From Thermaceae bacterium (lineage in GTDB: Bacteria; Deinococcota; Deinococci; Deinococcales; Thermaceae), in the NCBI GenBank assembly GCA_015478585.1, contig JADMIM010000002.1, positions 1-64,000 on the forward strand: 64,000 nt of DNA. The letters are read 5' to 3'. Positions 50,789 through 58,898 of the stretch are shown here, one piece after another. Position numbers and translations under genes: made by a program. The notes below the pieces were generated by a model. That model saw only the letters and a program-made list of their open reading frames with translations. It was not told the origin of the DNA and did not search any database. Within the stretch, counting starts at the first letter, position 1. Every line of letters starts with the position of its first letter.

Positions 50789-51021
50789 TCAGAGTTTGCC
50801 GTACGCCACTTGGCCTAGCTCGGAATCCCACTCGCCGAAGATTTCGCCTACAGCACTTAAGTACGTATTGTCTGTGGGTAGTTCACGCCGTATAAGCACT
50901 CGGCTTCCCGAAACCTCGTACACCACCGTATCCCCACTCCTAGACCGAGCACCCCCCGGATGTTCTTGGGAATCCTGGCCTGATATTTGCGGGTGAGTCT
51001 TGATTTCCCAATCGTAGACAT
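50789..51021 (-). pseudogene. Frameshifted AbrB/MazE-family antitoxin or regulator
   Basis: From 51021 the frame reads MSTIGKSRLTRKYQARIPKN, IRGVLGLGVG, the swapped-hairpin AbrB DNA-binding pattern. At the C4 run 50932-50935 (GGGG on the minus strand) the frame breaks. One extra G restores DTVVYEVSGSRVLIRRELP and NTYLSAVGEIFGEWDSELGQ up to TGA at 50789. The intact protein would be about 78 aa. A palindrome GCGGTAATACCGC (51032-51044) just upstream may be its operator. No toxin gene is adjacent. Confidence 0.75.
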
Positions 51022-51093
51022 AAGCGCAGTATGCGGTAATACCGCTTTCATTTCATAAGTGCCCCCAGCCTTCTCCTTTTCTTTTTTCGCTGA

Positions 51094-51099
51094 TAGCAT
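51094..51099 (+). promoter_or_regulatory. -10 TAGCAT for leaderless mutS
   Basis: TAGCAT is followed by 6 nt and the ATG at 51106. A pyrimidine-rich tract lies immediately upstream. Confidence 0.45.
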
Positions 51100-51105
51100 A
51101 ACCCT

Positions 51106-53637
51106 ATGAACCTCAAGGGCCAGGGCTCTGGCCCCCTATCCCCTTTACTCCTGCAATACGTTGAGCTGCGCGATGCCTACCCCGACTATTTGCTGCTGTT
51201 CCAGGTGGGCGACTTCTACGAGACCTTCGGCGAGGATGCCGAGCGGCTTTCCAAGGCGGCGGGCCTCTATCTGACGCACAAAACCAGCAAGGATTTCACT
51301 ACCCCGATGGCCGGAATCCCGGTGCGTTCGGGTGATACCTACCTCGAGCGCCTGCTCAAGCTGGGTTTCCGGGTCGCGGTGGCCGACCAGATGGAGCTGG
51401 CCAGCAATGCCGAGGGACTGGTGCGCCGCGAAGTGACGCAGCTCCTCACACCCGGCACCATTGTTCAGGAAAACCTGCTGCGCCCCGAGGCCAACTATCT
51501 GGCCGCTCTGAGCACCGGCGATGGCTATGGGCTGGCTTTGCTGGACGTGAGCACCGGAGAGTTCCGGGGAACTGTGCTCTACGGGAAGAACACCGTCTAT
51601 GACGAACTGTTTCGTTATCGTCCGGCAGAGGTGCTGCTGGCTCCTGAGTTATATCGCAATGAAGCCTTTCTGGGTGAGTTCCAGCGGCGCTTCCCGCTGA
51701 TGATCTCCGAGGGGCGCTTCGAGCTGGAGGCGGCCCAGGCCGCGCTACAAGCCCAGTTTGCCCAGCTTCCGGCGGGTCTGGATACGGTGGCCCTGACGCG
51801 CTCGGCGGGGGCGCTGCTGAGCTACGCGGTGCAGTCGCAGGAGGGTTCGCTGCCACAGGTGCGGGGTTTCGTGCGCTACGACCCCAGCGCCTTTATGCAG
51901 ATGAGCGAATCCACGCTTAGAACTTTAGAGGTCTACGAACCCAGCTCGGTAGGCGACCGCAGCGAGGAGCGCACCCTGATGGGCGTGCTGGGCCTGACCC
52001 GCACCGCCCCTGGACGACGTTTGCTGCGGGCCTGGCTGCGCCACCCGCTGGTGGAAGAAGCCCCCCTGCAAGCCCGTTTGGATGCGGTAGAAGCGCTGGT
52101 GCGGGACGGGGTTTTGCGCAGTGAGGTGCGCAAGGTGCTGTACCGTATGCTCGACCTCGAGCGCCTCTCTAGTCGTCTGCTGGCTGAGCGGGCCTCGGCG
52201 CGGGATTTATCGGCTTTGCAGCGCAGCCTTTGGCTGCTGCCGGAACTGGCCGGGCTATTGCAGGGCTTCCTGCCGCTCTCGAGCCTTTCCGAGCGTTTGC
52301 CCATGCTGGGCCAAGCTGCCGAGAAAATCGGGGCCGCGCTGATACCCGAGCCGCCCTTAAAGCTCACCGAAGGTGGCCTCATCCGGGAGGGCTTCGATGC
52401 CGACCTGGACGCGCTGCGTCAGCATGCTGAGGAGGGCCGGGCCTGGATTGCCAGCCTCGAGGCCGCCGGGCGCGAGCAGACCAAAATTCCCAGCCTCAAG
52501 GTGGGCTACAACGCGGTGTTTGGCTATTACCTCGAGGCTACTCGTCCCTACTACGACGCGGTTCCCAAGGATTGGCGGGCGGTGCAGACCCTCAAGGATC
52601 GGATGCGCTTCACTACCCCCGAACTCAAAGAGCAAGAGCGCAAGATTTTGCAGGCCGAGAGCGAGGCCATCAAACGCGAATACGCGGTGTTCCTCGAGCT
52701 GCGCCAAGCGCTGGCCCAGTTTGCTGACGAGGTGCGCCAGGCCGCGCAGGTGCTGGCCGAACTCGACGTATATGCCGCACTGGCCGAAGCTGCTGCCGAG
52801 TTTGGCTACAGCAGGCCAAAGTTTTCGCACGAAGGCATTTTGGAGATTCGCTCTGGACGGCATCCAGTGGTCGAGCGCAGCGTCTCCTTTATCGCCAACG
52901 ACCTTTCCATGAACGCCGCCGCCCGGCTGCTGATCCTGACCGGCCCCAATATGTCGGGCAAGTCTACCTATCTGCGTCAGACCGCGCTAATTGCCCTGCT
53001 GGCCCAGATTGGCTCCTTCGTGCCGGTGGAATCGGCCACCCTGCCGCTCTTTGACCGCATCTACACCCGCATCGGAGCCTCCGACGATATCGCTGGGGGT
53101 CGCAGCACTTTTATGGTGGAGATGGACGAGCTGGCGACTATCTTGCAGCACGCCAGCGCCCGCAGCCTGGTGCTGCTCGATGAAATCGGGCGGGGAACCA
53201 GCACCTACGACGGGCTTTCGCTGGCCTGGGCCGCCTGCGAACACCTGCACGACACCACCAGGGCTTATACCTTGTTTGCCACGCATTATTTTGAACTCAC
53301 CGCGCTCTGCAATCATCTGCCGGGGGCGCGAAATTTTCATGTGGCTGCCAAGGAGGAGGCCGAAGGGCTGGTGTTTTATCACCAGGTTTTGCCCGGCCCG
53401 GCCAGCCAGAGCTACGGCCTCGAGGTAGCCAAGCTGGCAGGCGTGCCGCAGCCGATACTGGCTCGAGCCCAGGCTATTTTGCAAGGGCTGGAAGCAGAAA
53501 AAGGTGATTCGGGCAAAGCCGTATTGGACGAACTCCTGAACACCGACCCGACCCGTCTGACCCCGCTGGAAGCGCTGAGTTTATTGGGGCGGCTGCGGCA
53601 AAAGCTGCAAAGGATTACGCTGGACTCGTTGGTTTGA
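51106..53637 (+). CDS. mutS: DNA mismatch repair protein MutS
   Basis: 843 aa. The N-terminal mismatch-recognition motif is FQVGDFYETFGEDAE (Phe-x-Glu, about 32-46), as in Thermus MutS. The connector, lever and clamp follow. The ATPase has TGPNMSGKSTYLRQ (about 613), STFMVEMDEL, LVLLDEIGRGTSTYDG and a conserved THYFELT. It is followed by a short membrane-anchored gene and mutL, which overlaps that gene, so mismatch repair forms a likely operon. Confidence 0.96.
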   Translation: MNLKGQGSGPLSPLLLQYVELRDAYPDYLLLFQVGDFYETFGEDAERLSKAAGLYLTHKTSKDFTTPMAGIPVRSGDTYLERLLKLGFRVAVADQMELASNAEGLVRREVTQLLTPGTIVQENLLRPEANYLAALSTGDGYGLALLDVSTGEFRGTVLYGKNTVYDELFRYRPAEVLLAPELYRNEAFLGEFQRRFPLMISEGRFELEAAQAALQAQFAQLPAGLDTVALTRSAGALLSYAVQSQEGSLPQVRGFVRYDPSAFMQMSESTLRTLEVYEPSSVGDRSEERTLMGVLGLTRTAPGRRLLRAWLRHPLVEEAPLQARLDAVEALVRDGVLRSEVRKVLYRMLDLERLSSRLLAERASARDLSALQRSLWLLPELAGLLQGFLPLSSLSERLPMLGQAAEKIGAALIPEPPLKLTEGGLIREGFDADLDALRQHAEEGRAWIASLEAAGREQTKIPSLKVGYNAVFGYYLEATRPYYDAVPKDWRAVQTLKDRMRFTTPELKEQERKILQAESEAIKREYAVFLELRQALAQFADEVRQAAQVLAELDVYAALAEAAAEFGYSRPKFSHEGILEIRSGRHPVVERSVSFIANDLSMNAAARLLILTGPNMSGKSTYLRQTALIALLAQIGSFVPVESATLPLFDRIYTRIGASDDIAGGRSTFMVEMDELATILQHASARSLVLLDEIGRGTSTYDGLSLAWAACEHLHDTTRAYTLFATHYFELTALCNHLPGARNFHVAAKEEAEGLVFYHQVLPGPASQSYGLEVAKLAGVPQPILARAQAILQGLEAEKGDSGKAVLDELLNTDPTRLTPLEALSLLGRLRQKLQRITLDSLV

Positions 53638-53686
53638 GGCTAAGTTGAGGAGTAAGCTAACCGCTCTCCGCCAGGGCAAAAGTCTT

Positions 53687-54337
53687 ATGCCCACAAAGAT
53701 AGCGCAGGACGTAAACCTCACCATGACACGCAGAGCCATCAACCGCCTCGGCCTAATCACGGTGTTTCTCATTGGAATGCTGGCGGGGGGCTCTTGGATG
53801 GCCTGGTGGCGTGGTGCAGCGCCGAGCAAAAATCTAGTATCGCTGCCCAGCAACGCTGTTCTGCTGCCAGTCTATGGTCTCAATGCCCGAGGTCTTTGTG
53901 GGCAACGGGTGCTTTATCTGACGATTGAGACCAAAGACGATGTGCAGAAGGGTTTTGCCGAGCTGCTCGAGAAGCTATTGGCAGAGAAGTTCTCGAGCCT
54001 GCCTGCCGACCTGGCCTTTAGCCAAACCGCCGGAAAGTTGGTAGCGACGGTTAATCTACGCAACCCCGAGTGGGCCCAAGGGCGAGATTTTTATCAACAA
54101 CCCTGGGTCAAATATTTCAATATGGGCACTACTGGCAGTGTAGCAACGGAGCTAACCCTAGTGGAGACGCTGCTCCAGCCTGCCTTTGGTGGGAGGTGGA
54201 TTGACGAACTGAGGCTTCGCTACGAAGGCAAATTTGGCGACCTGACCGATCATGGGGGCTTAGAGGAAAAATATCTCCGCACTGTGGGTAGATATCAGAA
54301 AGGTTGGTTCAACTGTGATCCGCAAGCTATCCCCTGA
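53687..54337 (+). CDS. Single-helix membrane-anchored protein between mutS and mutL
   Basis: Up to 216 aa. One transmembrane helix (INRLGLITVFLIGMLAGGSWMAW) near the N-terminus precedes an exported domain with LLPVYGLNARGLCGQRVLYL and NMGTTGSVATELTLVETLLQ. The second half has a loose resemblance to the GerMN domain; I am not sure. Starts at 53687 or 53723 are both possible, and the frame extends to 53645. Its last 23 bp overlap the mutL start, so it is coupled to mutL despite having no obvious repair role. Confidence 0.6.
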   Translation: MPTKIAQDVNLTMTRRAINRLGLITVFLIGMLAGGSWMAWWRGAAPSKNLVSLPSNAVLLPVYGLNARGLCGQRVLYLTIETKDDVQKGFAELLEKLLAEKFSSLPADLAFSQTAGKLVATVNLRNPEWAQGRDFYQQPWVKYFNMGTTGSVATELTLVETLLQPAFGGRWIDELRLRYEGKFGDLTDHGGLEEKYLRTVGRYQKGWFNCDPQAIP

Positions 54338-55943
54338 ACTGGTGCGCGAAATTGCCGCCGGGGAAGTGATTTCTGGCCCGGTGGACGTGGTGCGTGAGCT
54401 GCTCGAGAACGCCCTCGATGCCGGGGCTTCGCGTATTACCATCGAGCTGTGGGGCGGTGGGCGCGACAAAATTGTGGTCAGTGACAACGGGCTGGGCATC
54501 GCCAAAGAAGAACTGGCCCTGGCCCTGGAGCCGCACGCCACCAGCAAACTCGAGCATTTGGGGCAGATTTCCACCTTGGGCTTTCGCGGGGAGGGCTTGT
54601 GGGCGATTCGCCAGGCTGGGCAGGTTAGCCTGACCAGCCGACCCGCTCATCAACTCGGTGGCGCGACCCTGAGGGCTTTTGGCGAGGAAACCCAGCTCCA
54701 CGAGCACCCCGCCCCGGCTGGCAGCAAGGTCGAGGTCTCGAGCCTGTTTAGCCACCTGCCCGCCCGAAGAAAAGCCCTCGAGGCCCCGGCCCAAGAAGCC
54801 CGGCAGGTAATTCATCTGGTCGGGCGCTACCTGCTGCACCGCCCGCAGGTGGCGCTGCGGCTGGTAGTAGATGGGGAAGAGAAAATCAACTATGCCGCCG
54901 GGAGCCCCGCTGAAGCTGCCAAACTGCTGTGGGGACCGGTGGTGGCCAACCGCCTGCTGGCCCTCGAGACGGCTGAAGGCGCTTTCCAGCTGAAAGGACT
55001 GCTTTCGCGGCCCGAACTCTCCAGGCCCCGCCGCGACCGGCTGCTGCTGGCCCTCAATGGTCGCCCGGTGGAGTGGCCAGAAGCGCTGCTACAAGCGATT
55101 CTGGCGGCCTACAAGGAACTCTTGCCCGCAGGCCAATATCCCCTTGGGGTGCTGAACCTACAACTGCCATTGGAGCGGGTGCTGGTCAATACTTCACCAG
55201 ATAAGTCCAAAGTCCGGCTAGTCGAGCCAGATTCCATCGTGGCCTTCGTGGAGAGCGCTATCCAAAGCCTGCTCTCGGCGCATCCGCTGGCCCGGGCTCT
55301 GCCCGAGCCCACTGCTCTGAGTGGCCCCACGCCCGTGCGCAAGGGCAGCTTCCCCGAGCTGCGCTATATAGGACATTTCCGCGAGCTGTATTTGCTGGCC
55401 GAGGCCGAGGGTGAGCTGTATGTAATTGACCAGCACGCTGCCCACGAGCGCATCCTCTACGAGGAGCTTTCGCGCCGCTACCAACACCAAGCTCCGATGG
55501 ATTTACCCCACCCCGAGCTGATTTCCCTCAGCCTGGGCGAGGAGCTGAACTTCGCCGAGCGGGCAGCGGAACTCGAGCAGGTCGGTTTGGTGCTCGAGGC
55601 CTTTGGCCCGCAAAAATACCGCATCCGCAGCCTCCCGGCCTTTCTAGCGGGCTATCCTTCCCTGGCAGCGGAGGTGGTGCGAGGAAGCCTGGGCGGCTCG
55701 AGCTTTGCCGCGGCCTGGCGGGCGGTATTGGCCCGTATGGCCTGTCTGCCTGCCATCAAAGCGGGTCACGCGCTCTCGGGTGCTTCGGCCCAGGCTTTGC
55801 TGGACGCGCTGGCTGGCTGTGAACTGCCCTGGGTCTGCCCCCACGGGCGGCCCACCGCACTGGTCATGAGCGAACTCGAGCTCTCGAGGCGCTTCGGGCG
55901 GCGCGGGGTGCGGGCAGTGGAGCGCAGCAAGGTAGAAAATTAA
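54315..55943 (+). CDS. mutL: DNA mismatch repair protein MutL
   Basis: 542 aa. GHKL ATPase motifs are ELVREIAAGEVISGPVDVVR, ELLENALDAGA, VSDNGLGI and STLGFRGEGLWAI. The C-terminal endonuclease metal motif is DQHAAHERILYEE, followed by CPHGRP and a late FGRR, so this is a nicking-type MutL as in Thermus and Bacillus. The start is GTG at 54315, inside the preceding gene. Length is short but normal for the phylum. Confidence 0.95.
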   Translation: MIRKLSPELVREIAAGEVISGPVDVVRELLENALDAGASRITIELWGGGRDKIVVSDNGLGIAKEELALALEPHATSKLEHLGQISTLGFRGEGLWAIRQAGQVSLTSRPAHQLGGATLRAFGEETQLHEHPAPAGSKVEVSSLFSHLPARRKALEAPAQEARQVIHLVGRYLLHRPQVALRLVVDGEEKINYAAGSPAEAAKLLWGPVVANRLLALETAEGAFQLKGLLSRPELSRPRRDRLLLALNGRPVEWPEALLQAILAAYKELLPAGQYPLGVLNLQLPLERVLVNTSPDKSKVRLVEPDSIVAFVESAIQSLLSAHPLARALPEPTALSGPTPVRKGSFPELRYIGHFRELYLLAEAEGELYVIDQHAAHERILYEELSRRYQHQAPMDLPHPELISLSLGEELNFAERAAELEQVGLVLEAFGPQKYRIRSLPAFLAGYPSLAAEVVRGSLGGSSFAAAWRAVLARMACLPAIKAGHALSGASAQALLDALAGCELPWVCPHGRPTALVMSELELSRRFGRRGVRAVERSKVEN

Positions 55944-55948
55944 ATTTT

Positions 55949-55990
55949 TTAGCCCCTCTCCCATTCAGGGGGAGGTTGGGTGGGGGTGAC
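55949..55990. terminator. Hairpin after mutL (C-rich family)
   Basis: AGCCCCTCTCCCATTCAGGG followed by GGAGGTTGGG forms an imperfect hairpin beginning 6 bp after the mutL stop. Similar blocks occur at 33038, 39674 and 58799. The T-run TTTTTT precedes rather than follows it, so it would terminate minus-strand rather than plus-strand transcripts if it acts as an intrinsic terminator. The remaining spacer to 56198 shows no gene. Confidence 0.4.
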
Positions 55991-56198
55991 GTGACAGCGA
56001 CCTGCCATTTGCTGCGTCCTCAAGCCCTCTTTTTGCCGCAAACTGCACGTTCAATCACCGCGTCCCCCACCCCAGCATGGGCAACCAGCTTAGCGCCCGC
56101 CAGGGGGAGGAGCTTGATTCTCGAGGGGGGGCATAGTTAGTGCTGTTCCAACCCTCGGCCTTGAGCTTTGGACCTTCAGCCTTTAGCCTTAGGCCGAT

Positions 56199-57059
56199 AT
56201 GCAGGCCGATACCACCGCCCGTCTCCTCATCACCTGTCCTGACCGCCCTGGCATCGTGGCAGCCGTGAGCAGTTTTTTATTCAACCACGGGGCCAATATC
56301 ACCGCCCTTGACCAGCATTCCACCGACCCCGAAGGCGGGCTGTTTTTCATGCGCCTGGAGTTTCAGACCCCGCGCCTGGATGTGCCCAGAGCCAGCCTCG
56401 AGGCCACTTTTGCGGCTTCGGTGGGAGCCCGCTTCGAGATGCACTGGCGCATCAGCTATGCCGCCGACCGCAAAAAAGTTGCCATCCTGGTTTCCAAATA
56501 CGACCATGCCCTGCTCGAGCTGCTGTGGCGTAACGCCAACGGCGAGCTACCGGGCACGGTTTCACAGGTGGTCTCCAACCACCCCGATCTCCGGGCCGAG
56601 GTCGAACGCTTTGGCATCCTCTATCATCAGGTGGTCGTCGAGAAGGATAAAAAGGAAGAAGCCGAGGCCCAGATTCTCGAGCACCTGCAAGGCTCAGACC
56701 TGGTGATTCTGGCCCGCTATATGCAGATTCTCAGCTCGAGTTTTGTGGCCCACTTTCCCCACCGTATTATCAATATTCACCATTCCTTTTTGCCCGCTTT
56801 TATCGGAGCCAGCCCCTACAAACAGGCTTATACACGGGGCGTGAAGCTCATTGGAGCTACCGCCCACTACGTCACCGACGAACTCGACCAGGGGCCGATT
56901 ATCGAGCAAGACGTAGCCAGGGTCTCGCACCGGCAGGGCGTGGCAGAACTGGTGCGCCTGGGGCGCGATTTGGAACGCAACGTGCTGGCCAGGGCCGTGC
57001 AGTGGCATCTGGAAGACCGGATTTTGGTGTATGGCAACAAGACGGTGGTGTTTGTGTGA
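56199..57059 (+). CDS. purU: Formyltetrahydrofolate deformylase
   Basis: 286 aa. The N-terminal ACT domain ([20 protein letters not shown], about 9-28) is followed by a formyltransferase-like domain with [15 protein letters not shown], the catalytic block [20 protein letters not shown], and [19 protein letters not shown]. It ends with [20 protein letters not shown]. It releases formate from 10-formyl-THF to balance one-carbon pools and supply purine synthesis. Stand-alone gene. Confidence 0.94.
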   Translation: MQADTTARLLITCPDRPGIVAAVSSFLFNHGANITALDQHSTDPEGGLFFMRLEFQTPRLDVPRASLEATFAASVGARFEMHWRISYAADRKKVAILVSKYDHALLELLWRNANGELPGTVSQVVSNHPDLRAEVERFGILYHQVVVEKDKKEEAEAQILEHLQGSDLVILARYMQILSSSFVAHFPHRIINIHHSFLPAFIGASPYKQAYTRGVKLIGATAHYVTDELDQGPIIEQDVARVSHRQGVAELVRLGRDLERNVLARAVQWHLEDRILVYGNKTVVFV

Positions 57060-57367
57060 GGGAAGCGATGCAGAGAGCTAAAAGAGTCTTCTCGAGTCGC
57101 ACGTCTCAGGTCAAATCAACATCCTCGCAGCAGAACGGCATTATCAACCTATCAAAGAACACTGTGCAGGACGCGGCCTTTGTTTTTGAACTTTAGCCTT
57201 TAGCGTTCGACGTTAGACGGCTTACCTTTTGCGGCTACAGCTCGAGCCACACTATTTTTTAGCTTGGTGTTTGGTTGGTTTCAAAAGGCAAAAAGACCAG
57301 CCTCTCACAATCTGAGTTCACCCGCTCTTCATCGAGGTTTATTACACTAGAAGAGGAGGTTTTTGAG
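57060..57367. other. Spacer between purU and htrA with diverged family 4 MITE
   Basis: Positions about 57112-57190 resemble inverted family 4 DNA (AAAGAACACTGTGCAGGACG, then TTTGTTTTTGAAC). They are flanked by the usual words CAGAGAGCTAAAAGAG and TTTAGCCTTTAGCGTTCGACG. No gene is seen. GAGGAGGT at 57353 is the htrA ribosome-binding site. Confidence 0.5.
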
Positions 57368-58645
57368 ATGTCCATGAGAACTACCGCGCTCGGATTTGGT
57401 ATCGTGACCCTCATCGCGGGCGGCGTGGCTTGGTGGGGCTTGAGCAATAGTCAGACCCAAACCCAGGCTCAGGCTGTCCCAACGGCAAACCAAGCAGTTC
57501 AGACTCCCGATCAGATTCAGGCTCAGGCTAGCCAGGCCCAGGAGCCAGGAGCTTTATTACAAAACGAACGCAACACCATTGACATCGTGCAGCGCACCGG
57601 AGATGGGGTGGTGTACGTCTCGGTGCGCAGTATGCCCCAGGCCAACACCAGCGACCCCTCCAACTTTTTCGCGCCCTTTATGCAGCAGCAACCGCAGCAG
57701 GGCACGGGTTCGGGTTTCGTGATTGACACCGAGGGTCTGATTCTCACCAATTATCACGTAGTAGACGGAGCTACCGAAATTACCGTCAAGTTTCACAATA
57801 ACCCCAAAACCTTCCCCGCCAAGGTCGTGGGCACAGCCCAACCCCTGGACATGGCCTTAATCAAGGTGCAAGCCCCCAAAAGCCTGCTCAAGCCTATGGT
57901 GCTCGCCAACTCCGACTTAGTTAAGGTGGGACAGAAGGCCATCGCCATGGGTAACCCTTTTGGCCTGGAGTTTACCGTGACCGAGGGTATCGTTTCGGCT
58001 ATCCGGCGCAACCCCGGAGCCATCGGCGACCAGAGTGGCTTCATTCCCAGCGTAATTCAGACCGATGCCTCTATCAATCCGGGTAACTCCGGTGGCCCCC
58101 TGCTCAACAGTGCGGGGCAGGTGGTGGGCATCAACACCGCTATCTACAGCACCAACGCCCAGTTTGGCGGGGAGGGCCAGTCGGCGGGGATTGGCTTTGC
58201 CATTCCCATCAACATTGCCAAACAGTATCTGCCCGACCTCAAAGCGGGCAAGAAGCTCACCGCCGACGAACTCACCAAGAGCCGCCCCCGTCTGGGCGTG
58301 AGCTTATATCCAGCGCTGGGACTTTATCCCAACAGCATCCGCAGCCAGAACAAGCTGCCCGATAATGGCCTGATGGTGCAACAAGTCGAGAAGGGTGGCC
58401 CCGCCGAGAAAGCCGGGCTGAGGGCCGCGACCCGCATGGTGCAACTCCAGACCCAAAACGGTGACATGGTGGATTTGGGAGTCAACGGGGATGTGATTTT
58501 GCAAGCCGATGGGGTAGATATAGGCGGTATCACCGACCTGCGCGAGGTCATCCTCAACAAAAAACCCGGCGAGGCCATCACCCTCAAGGTTTGGCGGGAC
58601 GGTCAGAGCATAAACGTGAAGATCCTGCCGCAGGTCATCAAGTGA
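57368..58645 (+). CDS. htrA: HtrA/DegP-type serine protease with PDZ domain
   Basis: 425 aa. An N-terminal signal anchor (ALGFGIVTLIAGGVAWWGLS) is followed by a Gln/Ala-rich linker. The trypsin-like domain has His in ILTNYHVVDGA, Asp in AQPLDMALIKV and Ser in INPGNSGGPLLN, so the triad is complete. A single PDZ domain follows (about 320-420: GLMVQQVEKGGPAEKAGLR, DVILQADGVDI). It is an envelope quality-control protease. The start at 57368 is set by GAGGAGGTTTTTGAG-ATG; MSM gives an alternative ATG two codons on. Confidence 0.94.
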   Translation: MSMRTTALGFGIVTLIAGGVAWWGLSNSQTQTQAQAVPTANQAVQTPDQIQAQASQAQEPGALLQNERNTIDIVQRTGDGVVYVSVRSMPQANTSDPSNFFAPFMQQQPQQGTGSGFVIDTEGLILTNYHVVDGATEITVKFHNNPKTFPAKVVGTAQPLDMALIKVQAPKSLLKPMVLANSDLVKVGQKAIAMGNPFGLEFTVTEGIVSAIRRNPGAIGDQSGFIPSVIQTDASINPGNSGGPLLNSAGQVVGINTAIYSTNAQFGGEGQSAGIGFAIPINIAKQYLPDLKAGKKLTADELTKSRPRLGVSLYPALGLYPNSIRSQNKLPDNGLMVQQVEKGGPAEKAGLRAATRMVQLQTQNGDMVDLGVNGDVILQADGVDIGGITDLREVILNKKPGEAITLKVWRDGQSINVKILPQVIK

Positions 58646-58670
58646 TGCCAGGCGCGGGTAGATAAGCCCT

Positions 58671-58844
58671 GTCGCAGTTTTCAGAAAGAAGCCTGAGCAG
58701 CTAAGCTCATACCGTCGCAAGCCTATTTTTTGCCGCTCGAGTATCGGCATAGCTGGATGACGTGCCGTCACTTCGCTCGAGTATCGGAATAAGTCCTTAG
58801 CCCCTCTCCCTCGAGGGGAACCAACGTCACTGAAGACCGCGATA
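58671..58844 (-). repeat. MITE-like family 2 derivative, enlarged
   Basis: The element starts GTCGCAGTTTTCAGAAAGAA and ends TGAAGACCGCGA-TA, like inverted family 2, but is about 174 bp. The interior carries two copies of CTCGAGTATCGG and a C-rich hairpin (58799). The 253-bp spacer has no gene. Confidence 0.6.
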
Positions 58845-58884
58845 GGCTTTGGCCTTTCTTCATCCAGAGTGGGGGAGTCATTTT

Positions 58885-58890
58885 TATACT
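58885..58890 (+). promoter_or_regulatory. -10 TATACT for the leaderless protease-propeller gene
   Basis: TATACT is followed by 8 nt and the ATG at 58899, with no Shine-Dalgarno sequence. Confidence 0.6.
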
Positions 58891-58898
58891 GAACCCTA

